From contig JAKISW010000010.1 in NCBI GenBank assembly GCA_021648375.1, positions 11,435 through 75,434 of the forward strand: a stretch of DNA of 64,000 bases, written 5' to 3'. Position numbers and translations under genes: made by a program. This DNA comes from Devosiaceae bacterium (lineage in GTDB: Bacteria > Pseudomonadota > Alphaproteobacteria > Rhizobiales > Devosiaceae). This document shows positions 1 to 8,242 of the stretch, piece by piece (the first letter of the stretch is position 1; every line of letters begins with the position of its first letter). The notes below the pieces were generated by a model, which saw only the letters and a program-made list of their open reading frames with translations, was not told where the DNA came from and ran no database searches.

Positions 1-275
1 AATATTTATTCGAAAAAGCGAAAACTTTTGCAAAATTGATTTATCCCCGCTGTTAACATGCAATAAAAAAGAATTAGATTTTAGCAGTTTATTTATGTAT
101 CCGGCCTACCGCACGGCGCTCAATTGTGGTTAAAAAGTGGCAAGAGATATCGTGAAGAGGTATCTGCGTGAAGCGTTGGTTTAGCATACTGGCTTAAGCG
201 AATTTGCTACCCATTTCGGGTGAATAAAATTGTGGCCACGGTCAACCTTAGATCACAAACTAGTTGGAAAATTTT
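1..275. other. Intergenic region upstream of dnaB
   Basis: This AT-rich stretch precedes dnaB. I see no convincing open reading frame, RNA gene or strong hairpin in it. The dnaB promoter presumably lies here, but no clear -35/-10 pair stands out. Confidence 0.4.
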
Positions 276-1766
276 ATGGATGCGGTGCGTCAGTTACATC
301 CGGAGGGAAAAGAGGGCTCCTACAGGCTTGCGCCCCATAATATTGACGCTGAGCAGGCAATGCTGGGTGCAATTTTAGTAAATAATGAAGCGTTTTTCAG
401 GGTTTCGGATTTTCTGGAAAAAGAGCACTTTTATGAAGCTGTGCATCAGGAAATTTATGAAGTTCTCGGCAAAATCGTCCGGGCCGGAAAAACTGCAACC
501 CCGATAACTGCCAAAACTTTTTTGCCCGATGAATTGATCGAAAACGTCTCGATGGCGCAATATCTTGCCCGTTTAGCCGCCGAAGCCACAACGGTAATCA
601 ACGCCTATGATTATGGTCAGACAATTTATGATCTGGCTTTAGAGCGCGCGCTCATTCAAATCGGGGAAGAAATGGTCGAGGTGGCCTATGACCGTGATGT
701 GGAGCTTACCCCCAGCTCCCAGATTGAAGCGGCAGAACGCCAGCTTTTTGATCTGGCGGAAAAGGGAAGATATGATGGTGGATTTCAGGGATTTAATACC
801 GCTTTGCGTGATGCAATTGCCATGGCGGGAGAAGCATATAAACGCGATGGCGGACTTTCGGGAATTGCCACAGGCTTAAGCGATCTTGATCGACTGATGG
901 GCGGTTTGCAAAAATCCGATTTGATTATTCTTGCCGCCCGCCCGGCAATGGGCAAAACCGCCCTGGCCACCAATCTGGCATTTCATGTGGCAAAGTCCTA
1001 TAAATCCTCCACCCTGCCCGACGGACGCATTAAAGCCGAAGACGGCGGAATTGTCGGGTTCTTTTCTCTGGAAATGAGCTCAGAGCAATTGGCAACCAGA
1101 ATTCTTGCCGAGCAATCCGGAATTTCCTCATCGGAAATTCGCCGTGGCAATATCCACGAAAGCCAGTTTTCCACACTCGTTGATACTTCTAATATGCTGT
1201 CACAGGTCCCCCTTTATATTGATGACACCGGTGGAATTTCGGTTTCGCAATTGTCTGCGCGGGCCAGAAGATTAAAGCGGCAAAAGGGCCTGGATCTGCT
1301 GATTGTTGACTATTTACAGCTCCTTTCCGGATCCTCAAAAAACTCCAATGCCAACCGGGTGCAGGAATTGACGGAAATCACCACATCTTTAAAAGCTCTG
1401 GCCAAAGAGCTGGAGGTGCCAATCATTGCCCTCTCACAACTTTCCCGTCAGGTGGAAAATCGTGACGACAAACGTCCCCAACTTTCCGATTTGCGTGAAT
1501 CCGGTTCAATCGAGCAGGATGCAGATGTGGTGATGTTTATTTACCGAGAAGAATATTATCTGAAAAACAAACAGCCCAAAGAAGGCACCAACGAGCACAC
1601 TATCTGGCAGGAAGAAATGGAAAAAGCCCATGGGGTCGCCGATGTGATTATTGGCAAACAGCGCCACGGTCCAACCGGCACGGTATCGTTAGCGTTTGTG
1701 GATCATTTGACCAGATTTTCAAATTTGGCCCGAACAGAGTATTCTTCTCAACGAATCGACAATTAG
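276..1766 (+). CDS. dnaB: Replicative DNA helicase DnaB
   Basis: Hexameric helicase that unwinds DNA at the replication fork. Numbered from a TTG at 264 (500 aa), an N-terminal DnaB domain (about 20-130) is followed by the RecA-like ATPase with Walker A ARPAMGKT (225-232), the FFSLEMS motif with Glu270, and Walker B LLIVDYLQ (Asp349). Length is normal. I prefer the ATG at 276 (496 aa) to the TTG at 264; neither has a strong ribosome site. It heads the dnaB-alr-radA-cvpA-purF series familiar from rhizobial alphaproteobacteria. Two 16-bp repeats begin at the last base of its stop codon. Confidence 0.97.
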   Translation: MDAVRQLHPEGKEGSYRLAPHNIDAEQAMLGAILVNNEAFFRVSDFLEKEHFYEAVHQEIYEVLGKIVRAGKTATPITAKTFLPDELIENVSMAQYLARLAAEATTVINAYDYGQTIYDLALERALIQIGEEMVEVAYDRDVELTPSSQIEAAERQLFDLAEKGRYDGGFQGFNTALRDAIAMAGEAYKRDGGLSGIATGLSDLDRLMGGLQKSDLIILAARPAMGKTALATNLAFHVAKSYKSSTLPDGRIKAEDGGIVGFFSLEMSSEQLATRILAEQSGISSSEIRRGNIHESQFSTLVDTSNMLSQVPLYIDDTGGISVSQLSARARRLKRQKGLDLLIVDYLQLLSGSSKNSNANRVQELTEITTSLKALAKELEVPIIALSQLSRQVENRDDKRPQLSDLRESGSIEQDADVVMFIYREEYYLKNKQPKEGTNEHTIWQEEMEKAHGVADVIIGKQRHGPTGTVSLAFVDHLTRFSNLARTEYSSQRIDN

Positions 1767-1797
1767 GGTCACGATCCTGTTGGGTCATGATCCTGAT
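1766..1797 (+). repeat. Two 16-bp tandem repeats after dnaB
   Basis: Units 1766-1781 (gggtcacgatcctgtt) and 1782-1797 (gggtcatgatcctgat) differ at two positions and start at the last base of the dnaB stop codon. Each contains a short gatc-centred dyad. They belong to a recurrent class of short tandem duplications at gene ends in this window. Confidence 0.7.
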
Positions 1798-1927
1798 ATT
1801 TGGGGCAAACAAACCTTTGCAAATAAATGCGCCATCAAAACATTGATATGATGCGCACTTTTGTAAACGTTCTGCATATGAATTTAGATGCAGACAAAAA
1901 AGGTTTCAAAATGATACGGATTTTTGT

Positions 1928-3064
1928 GTGAACGCACATATTGGACAATTTAGCGGCCGTCTGACCATTGATTTGGGTGCGATTGCTCGCAACTGGAAAG
2001 GTCTGGACACCATTTCAGCTAATTCCCTGACGGCGGCGGTTGTAAAAGCCAATGCTTACGGATGCGGAATGGAACGGGTTGCAGCAACTCTATCCCATGC
2101 CGGGGCTCAGTTCTTTTTTGTCGCTACCCCTGATGAAGGTTTGACGCTGCGAACCCAAATGCCTAACGCTCATATTTTTATTCTCAATGGACTGTTTGCG
2201 GGCGCTGGTAAATTATATGCCCAGCACAATCTGATGCCGGTTATAAATTCTTTGCCCATGCTGGATGAATGGCTGGCGATCTGTCTTGAGGCCGGGGAAG
2301 CATTGCCGGCCGGTTTTCAGTTTGATACGGGAATGAACCGGCTGGGTTTCAGGCTTTTGGATATTTCCATCGTGCAAAGCCGAATAAAAGAAACTGGATA
2401 TCTGCCCCAGGTAATCATGAGCCATCTGGCCTGTGCAGATATTCCCGCCCATGAAAAAAACAACACTCAAAGAGCGCTTTTTCAATCGGTGATAGCTCAG
2501 TTTCCTCAAATCCCGGCGTCGCTGGCCAACTCTGCCGCCATTTTGGGTGGAAGAGAAAATCATTTTCAGATGGTGAGGCCCGGAATTTCCCTTTATGGAG
2601 GGCGCGCTATTCAAGGGCGGCCAAACCCCATGGCGGGCGTTGTGACTTTAGAAATGCCGCTAATTCAAATCAGAGAAGCCAGAACCGGCGAAAGCGTTGG
2701 TTATGGTGCCACTCAAACCTTAAACAGGGATAGTCGGTTGGCAATTGTTGGCGCAGGATATAGCGATGGAATGTTACGTTCAGCTTCATCATCAAACGCA
2801 CGATCGGGCGGATTTGTGGCCATTAAAGGAAAGCTGGCGCCCATATTGGGCCGTGTTTCCATGGATACGATCATTGTTGACATTACCGAATTGGGGCCCG
2901 CAATTCCTGACCCGGGCGAAATGATTGAAATAATCGGGCCGAATATCTCCATTGATGATCTGGCTGATGCCAGTGGAACTATCGGTTATGAAATTCTCAC
3001 CTCGCTGCATGGTCGCTTCAATCGTTTTTATCGCGATGAAAGTGGCAATTTAAGCGAAGGCTAA
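1928..3064 (+). CDS. alr: Alanine racemase
   Basis: PLP-dependent enzyme that interconverts L- and D-alanine for peptidoglycan synthesis. The PLP lysine lies in VVKANAYGCG (Lys40). The C-terminal beta domain holds the GYGATQTL segment and the RVSMDTI motif. At 378 aa the length is typical. The start is GTG at 1928; no better ATG lies upstream in frame. It lies 161 bp after dnaB on the same strand, and the stop codon opens a 16-bp tandem repeat. Confidence 0.95.
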   Translation: MNAHIGQFSGRLTIDLGAIARNWKGLDTISANSLTAAVVKANAYGCGMERVAATLSHAGAQFFFVATPDEGLTLRTQMPNAHIFILNGLFAGAGKLYAQHNLMPVINSLPMLDEWLAICLEAGEALPAGFQFDTGMNRLGFRLLDISIVQSRIKETGYLPQVIMSHLACADIPAHEKNNTQRALFQSVIAQFPQIPASLANSAAILGGRENHFQMVRPGISLYGGRAIQGRPNPMAGVVTLEMPLIQIREARTGESVGYGATQTLNRDSRLAIVGAGYSDGMLRSASSSNARSGGFVAIKGKLAPILGRVSMDTIIVDITELGPAIPDPGEMIEIIGPNISIDDLADASGTIGYEILTSLHGRFNRFYRDESGNLSEG

Positions 3065-3109
3065 GTTTTAGCGGGGCTAAGTTTTAGCGGGGCTAAATTT
3101 TAACGAAAG
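3062..3109 (+). repeat. 16-bp tandem repeats spanning the alr stop codon
   Basis: Two perfect copies of taagttttagcggggc lie at 3062-3077 and 3078-3093. A decayed third copy (taaattttaacgaaag) runs to 3109. The first TAA is the alr stop codon, so the duplication unit begins at the stop. Confidence 0.8.
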
Positions 3110-3135
3110 CCGAACGGCTTGAAAGGCACTTTGAA

Positions 3136-4665
3136 TTGGCACGACTAAAAACCAGCTTCACCTGTCAGAATTGTGCTGCCAGCTATTCCCAATGGAATGG
3201 CAAGTGCGAAAATTGTGGCGAATGGAACTCTATTGTTGAAGAACTGACAGGCGGTGGAATTGGTGCCGGGCCAAAATCTGTCAAGGCGGGTGGATATGGG
3301 GCCAAGCTGGTCTCTCTGGCTGGAAAAAGCGAAGACGCCATAAGAATTAAATGCGGCATTGACGAACTGGACCGGGTAACCGGGGGCGGTTTTGTCAAGG
3401 GCAGCGCTATTCTGGTCGGCGGCGATCCGGGCATCGGTAAATCAACGCTGTTGTTACAGGGAGCTGCTAAACTGGCCGACAAGGGCCATAGAGTAATCTA
3501 TGTTTCGGGAGAAGAGGCCATTGCGCAAGTGCGCCTGCGCGCCAAACGGTTGGGGGTTGAAAAAAGCGCCGTCGAGCTGGCGGCAGAAACCAATGTGGAA
3601 ACAATTCTGGCCACCCTTGAGCAAAACCAGCAGGCCGACCTTATTGTTATTGATTCTATTCAAACCCTGTGGACTGATCGGGTCGATAGCGCTCCGGGTT
3701 CTGTAACTCAGGTCAGGACCTCTGCTCAGGCCATGACCAAATATGCAAAAAAAACCGGGGCGACGGTAGTTCTGGTCGGTCATGTAACCAAAGACGGGCA
3801 AATCGCGGGCCCGAGAGTTGTTGAGCATATGGTGGATGCAGTGCTTTATTTTGAAGGGGATGCCAGCCACACATTTCGAATATTGCGCGGGGTGAAAAAC
3901 CGCTATGGGGCGACCGATGAAATCGGCGTGTTTGAAATGACGCAATTGGGGCTGAAAGAAGTCAAAAACCCCAGCGCTTTATTTTTGGATCAACGAGATG
4001 AGGGTGCTGCCGGGTCAGCAGTATTTGCCGGTATGGAGGGCACGCGACCGCTATTGATAGAAATTCAGGCTCTGGTTTCCCCCTCCCCGCTTGGCACTCC
4101 ACGCCGGGCGGTTGTGGGATGGGATGGGGCACGATTGGCGATGATTCTGGCCGTGCTTGAAAGCCGGTGCGGGGTGAAAATCGGTGCCAATGACATATAT
4201 CTCAACGTGGCGGGAGGCTTAAAAATCAGCGAACCGGCGGCGGATCTGGCGGTGGCTGCGGCGCTTATTTCTTCACTTACCGGTGCGCCTCTGCCCTCAG
4301 AGGCGGTATATTTTGGCGAAATTTCTCTTTCCGGAGGCGTAAGGCCGGTTGTGCATTCCTCTATCAGGGTGCGCGAGGCAGCAAAACTGGGCTTTAAGCA
4401 GGCCCACACAGGCAAAGGGGCAAAAGAAGCCTTGAGCAAAGGTGCACAAAAATCCCTGACGGTGCATCAGTTTTCTTCCCTTGGTGAATTGGCGGGGCGC
4501 ATCGCGGCCAGCAAAAATAGTAGATGGCAAAAGCATAAAATTTATCCCTCAAACACAATAAGCGAGCCAAAAGAGCAACAGTTTTTGCAAAAAAACTTAA
4601 ACGTTTGGCTTTGGATTGCACCAAGAGCTTGGATTTTGCATAAATTGAGAGTAAACGATTTTTAA
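3136..4665 (+). CDS. radA: DNA repair protein RadA (Sms), with an extended C-terminus
   Basis: RecA-like ATPase that promotes branch migration in recombinational repair. It shows a zinc finger (Cys10, Cys13, Cys24, Cys27), Walker A GGDPGIGKST (95-104), a KNRYG motif (254-258; the usual form is KNRFG) and a Lon-like C-terminal domain to about residue 457. The start is TTG with a GAAAGG ribosome site. The protein continues about 50 residues beyond where RadA normally ends, with low-complexity, unconserved-looking sequence. That suggests loss of an original stop codon or a late frameshift. Confidence 0.95.
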   Translation: MARLKTSFTCQNCAASYSQWNGKCENCGEWNSIVEELTGGGIGAGPKSVKAGGYGAKLVSLAGKSEDAIRIKCGIDELDRVTGGGFVKGSAILVGGDPGIGKSTLLLQGAAKLADKGHRVIYVSGEEAIAQVRLRAKRLGVEKSAVELAAETNVETILATLEQNQQADLIVIDSIQTLWTDRVDSAPGSVTQVRTSAQAMTKYAKKTGATVVLVGHVTKDGQIAGPRVVEHMVDAVLYFEGDASHTFRILRGVKNRYGATDEIGVFEMTQLGLKEVKNPSALFLDQRDEGAAGSAVFAGMEGTRPLLIEIQALVSPSPLGTPRRAVVGWDGARLAMILAVLESRCGVKIGANDIYLNVAGGLKISEPAADLAVAAALISSLTGAPLPSEAVYFGEISLSGGVRPVVHSSIRVREAAKLGFKQAHTGKGAKEALSKGAQKSLTVHQFSSLGELAGRIAASKNSRWQKHKIYPSNTISEPKEQQFLQKNLNVWLWIAPRAWILHKLRVNDF

Positions 4666-4690
4666 CAATTACATAATTTGGAAAAAATTC

Positions 4691-5293
4691 ATGCTAACGG
4701 CGTTTGATGTAGGCATTGGCCTGCTGGTTTTTATTTCAGCAATTCTTGCAACCGCACGCGGGCTCACCCGTGAAGTGCTTTCCCTTGGAACCTGGGCAGG
4801 TTCGGCATTATTTGCCGTATGGATGTGGCAGACTCAGCCCGAGATCGCCCGCGCATATATCAGTGAAGAGCTGGTTGCGGACATTGCCACCGTCATCGTA
4901 TCATTCATTATTTCGTTGATCGTGCTGCACCTGATCACGGTGAAGGTTGCAGATTTTGTGGTTGATTCACGAATTGGCCCGCTTGATCGCACGTTAGGGT
5001 TTGTTTTTGGCGCATTGCGCGGCGCCCTTATCGGGGTGGTTGCAGTGGTATTTGGCCAATGGCTGTTGGGCAACTCTTTGCCATCATGGGCTTCAGAATC
5101 GCGCTCATTACCGGTGCTTTCGTCCCTGGGAGACAGTTTGATTGTTGCCCTTCCGGATAATCTTGAGCAACAAATCACCGATATATTGCAGCGCGGCGGG
5201 CAGGAAACAGATATTTTGCCACAGGAAAATACCGAAGAAGAATTGGATAATGGCACAAACGCCGGGGAAGTTCCTCTAACGACTCCTGCATAG
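4691..5293 (+). CDS. cvpA: CvpA family inner-membrane protein
   Basis: Membrane protein of the CvpA family (colicin V production), usually found next to purF. The first 130 residues hold about four hydrophobic helices, including segments near residues 4-25, 32-50, 64-85 and 100-125. A polar acidic tail follows (EENTEEELDN). At 200 aa it fits the family. It starts 25 bp after radA and precedes purF. Its molecular role is not well defined in the family. Confidence 0.9.
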   Translation: MLTAFDVGIGLLVFISAILATARGLTREVLSLGTWAGSALFAVWMWQTQPEIARAYISEELVADIATVIVSFIISLIVLHLITVKVADFVVDSRIGPLDRTLGFVFGALRGALIGVVAVVFGQWLLGNSLPSWASESRSLPVLSSLGDSLIVALPDNLEQQITDILQRGGQETDILPQENTEEELDNGTNAGEVPLTTPA

Positions 5294-5299
5294 TAATCC

Positions 5300-5336
5300 A
5301 GGGTCAGGGACCCTAGGGTCAGGACCCTAATTTTTT
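5300..5336 (+). terminator. Probable intrinsic terminator made of tandem repeats after cvpA
   Basis: Two near-identical 14-15-bp units (agggtcagggaccct, agggtcaggaccct) can each fold on AGGGTC/GACCCT. They are followed by six T residues at 5331-5336. Stem plus T-run fits a Rho-independent terminator, and the units are also a tandem duplication. Confidence 0.6.
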
Positions 5337-5360
5337 ACGTTTAAGAACTTTTCCCAACCG

Positions 5361-7001
5361 TTGAAATCCCGCTTAAAAGGGACTTACAATGGAAATTATG
5401 ATTCTATTGCCCGATGTTTCAAATATATTGGGACACATAACAATGAAAGCGTATCGAAAGTGGGTTCTTCAGACACCCCGATAAGTTCGCCTCCGCCGCC
5501 GCTCCAACAACGCGAAGCGGTGCGCGCTGATGAAGATTTTGACCTTGAAGGAGACACGCTGCGTGAAGAATGTGGCGTGTTTGGCATTTTGGGCCATGGA
5601 GACAGCGCAACCCTGACAGCACTTGGTCTGCATGCTTTGCAGCATCGGGGGCAGGAAGCAGCGGGGATCGTTAGTTTTGACGGCACGCAGTTCCATTCCG
5701 AGCGACGTATGGGACTGGTGGGTGATCATTTCACCGATAGCTCTGTAATGGAAAAACTGCCCGGAAATTCGGGCATCGGGCATGTGCGTTATTCAACCAC
5801 CGGCGAGACAATTCTTCGTAATGTGCAGCCAATGTTTGCCGAGTTGAACGCCGGGGGCATAGCTATTGCTCATAATGGCAATTTTACCAATTCCATGACT
5901 TTAAGACGCCAGATTATCGAACAGGGCGCGATCTGTCAGTCAACTTCGGACAGTGAAGTGGTGCTGCATCTGATAGCCAAGGCCAAACAAAAGGATTCTG
6001 CTGCCCGCTTTGTGGAGGCAATTGCGCAGGTTGAGGGGGGATATGCCATTGTTGCATTAACCCGAAACAAGCTGATTGGCGCACGAGATACCAACGGAAT
6101 TCGCCCCTTGGTTTATGGAGAATTTGAGGGCAACCCGATATTTGCTTCTGAAACGTGTGCCCTGGATATTATCGGGGCAAAATTCATCCGGGATGTAAAA
6201 CCGGGCGAAATCATCATTTGCGAGCGTCAGATGGATGGAGAAATCAAGGTTCGTAGCCAGATGCTACCCGATGCGGGGCCTGAGCGGTTATGCCTGTTTG
6301 AATATGTTTATTTTTCGCGCCCCGATTCTATTGTAGGTGGCCGCTCCGTATATTCGGTGCGCAAGCGCATGGGAGCAAACCTCGCCGCCGAGGCCGGGGT
6401 GGAGGCAGATGTGGTGGTGCCGGTGCCCGATGGTGGTGTTCCGGCAGCTTTGGGCTATTCTCAAGCGTCTGGTATTCCGTTTGAATATGGCATTATCCGC
6501 AATCATTATGTGGGACGAACATTTATCGAGCCAAACCAGCGAATTCGCGCCCTTGGTGTGCGCCTGAAACATTCGGCAAACCGGGATCAGCTAAAGGGCA
6601 AGCGCGTAATTCTGGTCGATGATTCCATAGTTCGTGGCACCACATCCCATAAAATCGTGCAACTGGTTCGCGATGCAGGTGCCAGCGAAGTTCATCTGCG
6701 AGTGGCCAGCCCACAAATCACCCACCCGGATTTTTATGGCATTGATACACCGGACCGGGAAAAACTGTTGGCCAACCGCTTTGAAAGCATGCAGGAAATG
6801 TGTGATTTTATTGGCGCTGACACATTGGAATTTTTGTCCATTGAGGGGATTTATCAGGCGGTGGGAGAAGATAAACGCGATCCGAACAATCCCCAGTTTA
6901 CCGATCATTGTTTTACCGGCGATTATCCAACCACTCTGACTGATCTTGATAAATCCGGGATGCCGACGCGCATCAACGCCCTGCTCAAAGAAGCGATTTA
7001 G
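5361..7001 (+). CDS. purF: Amidophosphoribosyltransferase PurF
   Basis: First committed step of purine synthesis: PRPP plus glutamine to phosphoribosylamine. The N-terminal-nucleophile glutaminase begins at Cys71 in EECGVFGI and is probably exposed by propeptide cleavage. The PRPP-binding motif VILVDDSIVRGTTS is in the C-terminal half. From the TTG at 5361 the leader before Cys71 is 70 residues, far longer than usual. GTG codons at 5460 and 5520 are plausible alternative starts, and none of the three has a clear ribosome site. Placement after cvpA is classical. Confidence 0.95.
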   Translation: MKSRLKGTYNGNYDSIARCFKYIGTHNNESVSKVGSSDTPISSPPPPLQQREAVRADEDFDLEGDTLREECGVFGILGHGDSATLTALGLHALQHRGQEAAGIVSFDGTQFHSERRMGLVGDHFTDSSVMEKLPGNSGIGHVRYSTTGETILRNVQPMFAELNAGGIAIAHNGNFTNSMTLRRQIIEQGAICQSTSDSEVVLHLIAKAKQKDSAARFVEAIAQVEGGYAIVALTRNKLIGARDTNGIRPLVYGEFEGNPIFASETCALDIIGAKFIRDVKPGEIIICERQMDGEIKVRSQMLPDAGPERLCLFEYVYFSRPDSIVGGRSVYSVRKRMGANLAAEAGVEADVVVPVPDGGVPAALGYSQASGIPFEYGIIRNHYVGRTFIEPNQRIRALGVRLKHSANRDQLKGKRVILVDDSIVRGTTSHKIVQLVRDAGASEVHLRVASPQITHPDFYGIDTPDREKLLANRFESMQEMCDFIGADTLEFLSIEGIYQAVGEDKRDPNNPQFTDHCFTGDYPTTLTDLDKSGMPTRINALLKEAI

Positions 7002-7023
7002 GTCTTAACCCAGGTCTTGCCCC
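7000..7023 (+). repeat. 12-bp tandem repeat at the purF stop codon
   Basis: Units aggtcttaaccc (7000-7011) and aggtcttgcccc (7012-7023) overlap the TAG stop of purF. This is another stop-proximal short duplication. Confidence 0.6.
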
Positions 7024-7042
7024 AACCAAAGCCAAGCAACTT

Positions 7043-7777
7043 ATGACAAAAGATAATGATCTCAAAAACAAAACTGTGCTGGTCACTGGTGCCTCCAGAG
7101 GTATAGGGTATGCGGCAGCTATCGAGGCGGCGGCGCGGGGCGCTCATGTTATTGCTGTGGCGCGCACCGTTGGCGGACTGGAAGATCTGGATGATGAAAT
7201 TCAGGCGGCAGGGGGCACCTGCACACTGGTGCCTTTTGATCTGAAAGATGGAGATGCCATCGACCGGCTGGGCCATCAGATTTTCGAAAGATGGGGTAAA
7301 CTTGACGGCATGATCGTCAATGCGGCTTTATTGGGCATAATTTCGCCTCTGCCCCATATTTCACCAAAAGAATTTGCCAAGGTTATGGAAATAAACGTCA
7401 CCGCCCCATATCGGTTAGTGCGCTCCATGGATGTATTGCTGCGAGCTGCTGATGCGGGTCGCGTGGTGTTCGTATCATCCAGCTCTGCCAGCAGCGCCCG
7501 CCCCTATTGGGGATTATATGCGGCGACCAAAGCAGCGCTTAACGCCATGGCAAAAGCCTATGGGGGTGAATTGGCCCAGACAAAGGTCAAGGTAAACGTA
7601 TTTTATCCCGGAGCTGTAAGAACCTCCATGCGGGCCAAGGCAGTGCCGGGAGAAGATCCGATGACTTTGCCAGCGCCAAAAGAAATTGCACCAAAACTTG
7701 TCGACCTTATCAGCCCAGACATGGCTGAAACCGGACAGATTTTTGATATCCGAACGGGTGAATTCAGCGATATTTAG
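7043..7777 (+). CDS. SDR family NAD(P)-dependent oxidoreductase
   Basis: Classical short-chain dehydrogenase/reductase of 244 aa. It has the cofactor-binding TGASRGIG motif near residue 15, an NAALLG segment in the NNAG position, a catalytic serine in SSSSA and YAATKAAL as the YxxxK catalytic pair. The substrate cannot be told from sequence. An SDR directly after purF is a common rhizobial arrangement, which supports the taxonomic reading. ridA follows after 36 bp and may be co-transcribed. Confidence 0.9.
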   Translation: MTKDNDLKNKTVLVTGASRGIGYAAAIEAAARGAHVIAVARTVGGLEDLDDEIQAAGGTCTLVPFDLKDGDAIDRLGHQIFERWGKLDGMIVNAALLGIISPLPHISPKEFAKVMEINVTAPYRLVRSMDVLLRAADAGRVVFVSSSSASSARPYWGLYAATKAALNAMAKAYGGELAQTKVKVNVFYPGAVRTSMRAKAVPGEDPMTLPAPKEIAPKLVDLISPDMAETGQIFDIRTGEFSDI

Positions 7778-7813
7778 GTTTCTTATATAGATCAACGATC
7801 GGAGAAACTTTCA

Positions 7814-8197
7814 ATGTCTTCAAAACAAATCAATGCACAAAACGCACCGCCAGCTATTGGCGGTTATTCCCAGGCAATTGAAGTTAGTGGCACCGTCCGT
7901 CGGCTTTATGTTAGCGGACAGGTTCCTATGACAAAGGAAGGAGATTTGCCCAATTCATTCAAAGATCAGGCAGCTCTGGTCTGGCAAAACATCATTTCTC
8001 AATTGCAGGCGGCAGATATGAGCATTGAAAATCTGGTGAAGGTGACGATCTTTCTTTCAGACAGAAAATACAACCTTGAAAATCGCGAAGCACGACAATT
8101 GGCATTGGGTAATTGCGCACCGGCGCTCACTGTTATCATCACTGGAATATTTGATGAGGCGTGGTTGCTGGAAATCGAAGCCATCGCCGAAAGTTGA
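7814..8197 (+). CDS. RidA family protein (YjgF/YER057c/UK114)
   Basis: Small protein (127 aa) of the RidA family, whose best-known members hydrolyse reactive enamine/imine intermediates formed by PLP enzymes. NAPPAIGGYSQAI at the start and YVSGQVP are family hallmarks. The usual C-terminal catalytic arginine motif (xCxxR-VEVD) is replaced by EAWLLEIEAIAES, and no arginine occupies that position. It may therefore belong to a non-archetypal RidA subgroup without imine deaminase activity. A GGAGAA ribosome site precedes the ATG. Confidence 0.85.
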   Translation: MSSKQINAQNAPPAIGGYSQAIEVSGTVRRLYVSGQVPMTKEGDLPNSFKDQAALVWQNIISQLQAADMSIENLVKVTIFLSDRKYNLENREARQLALGNCAPALTVIITGIFDEAWLLEIEAIAES

Positions 8198-8242
8198 TAA
8201 CATATACTTTGATTCAGTAACCAAGCGCAACCGATTGAAAAA

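Noticed and set aside
2213..2614. Minus-strand open frame of 133 codons inside alr
   Set aside because: It is entirely antisense to a clear alanine racemase, with no ribosome site and a composition typical of a shadow frame.
3454..3945. Minus-strand open frame of 163 codons inside radA
   Set aside because: Antisense to the conserved RadA core; Cys/His-rich random-looking translation with no family resemblance.
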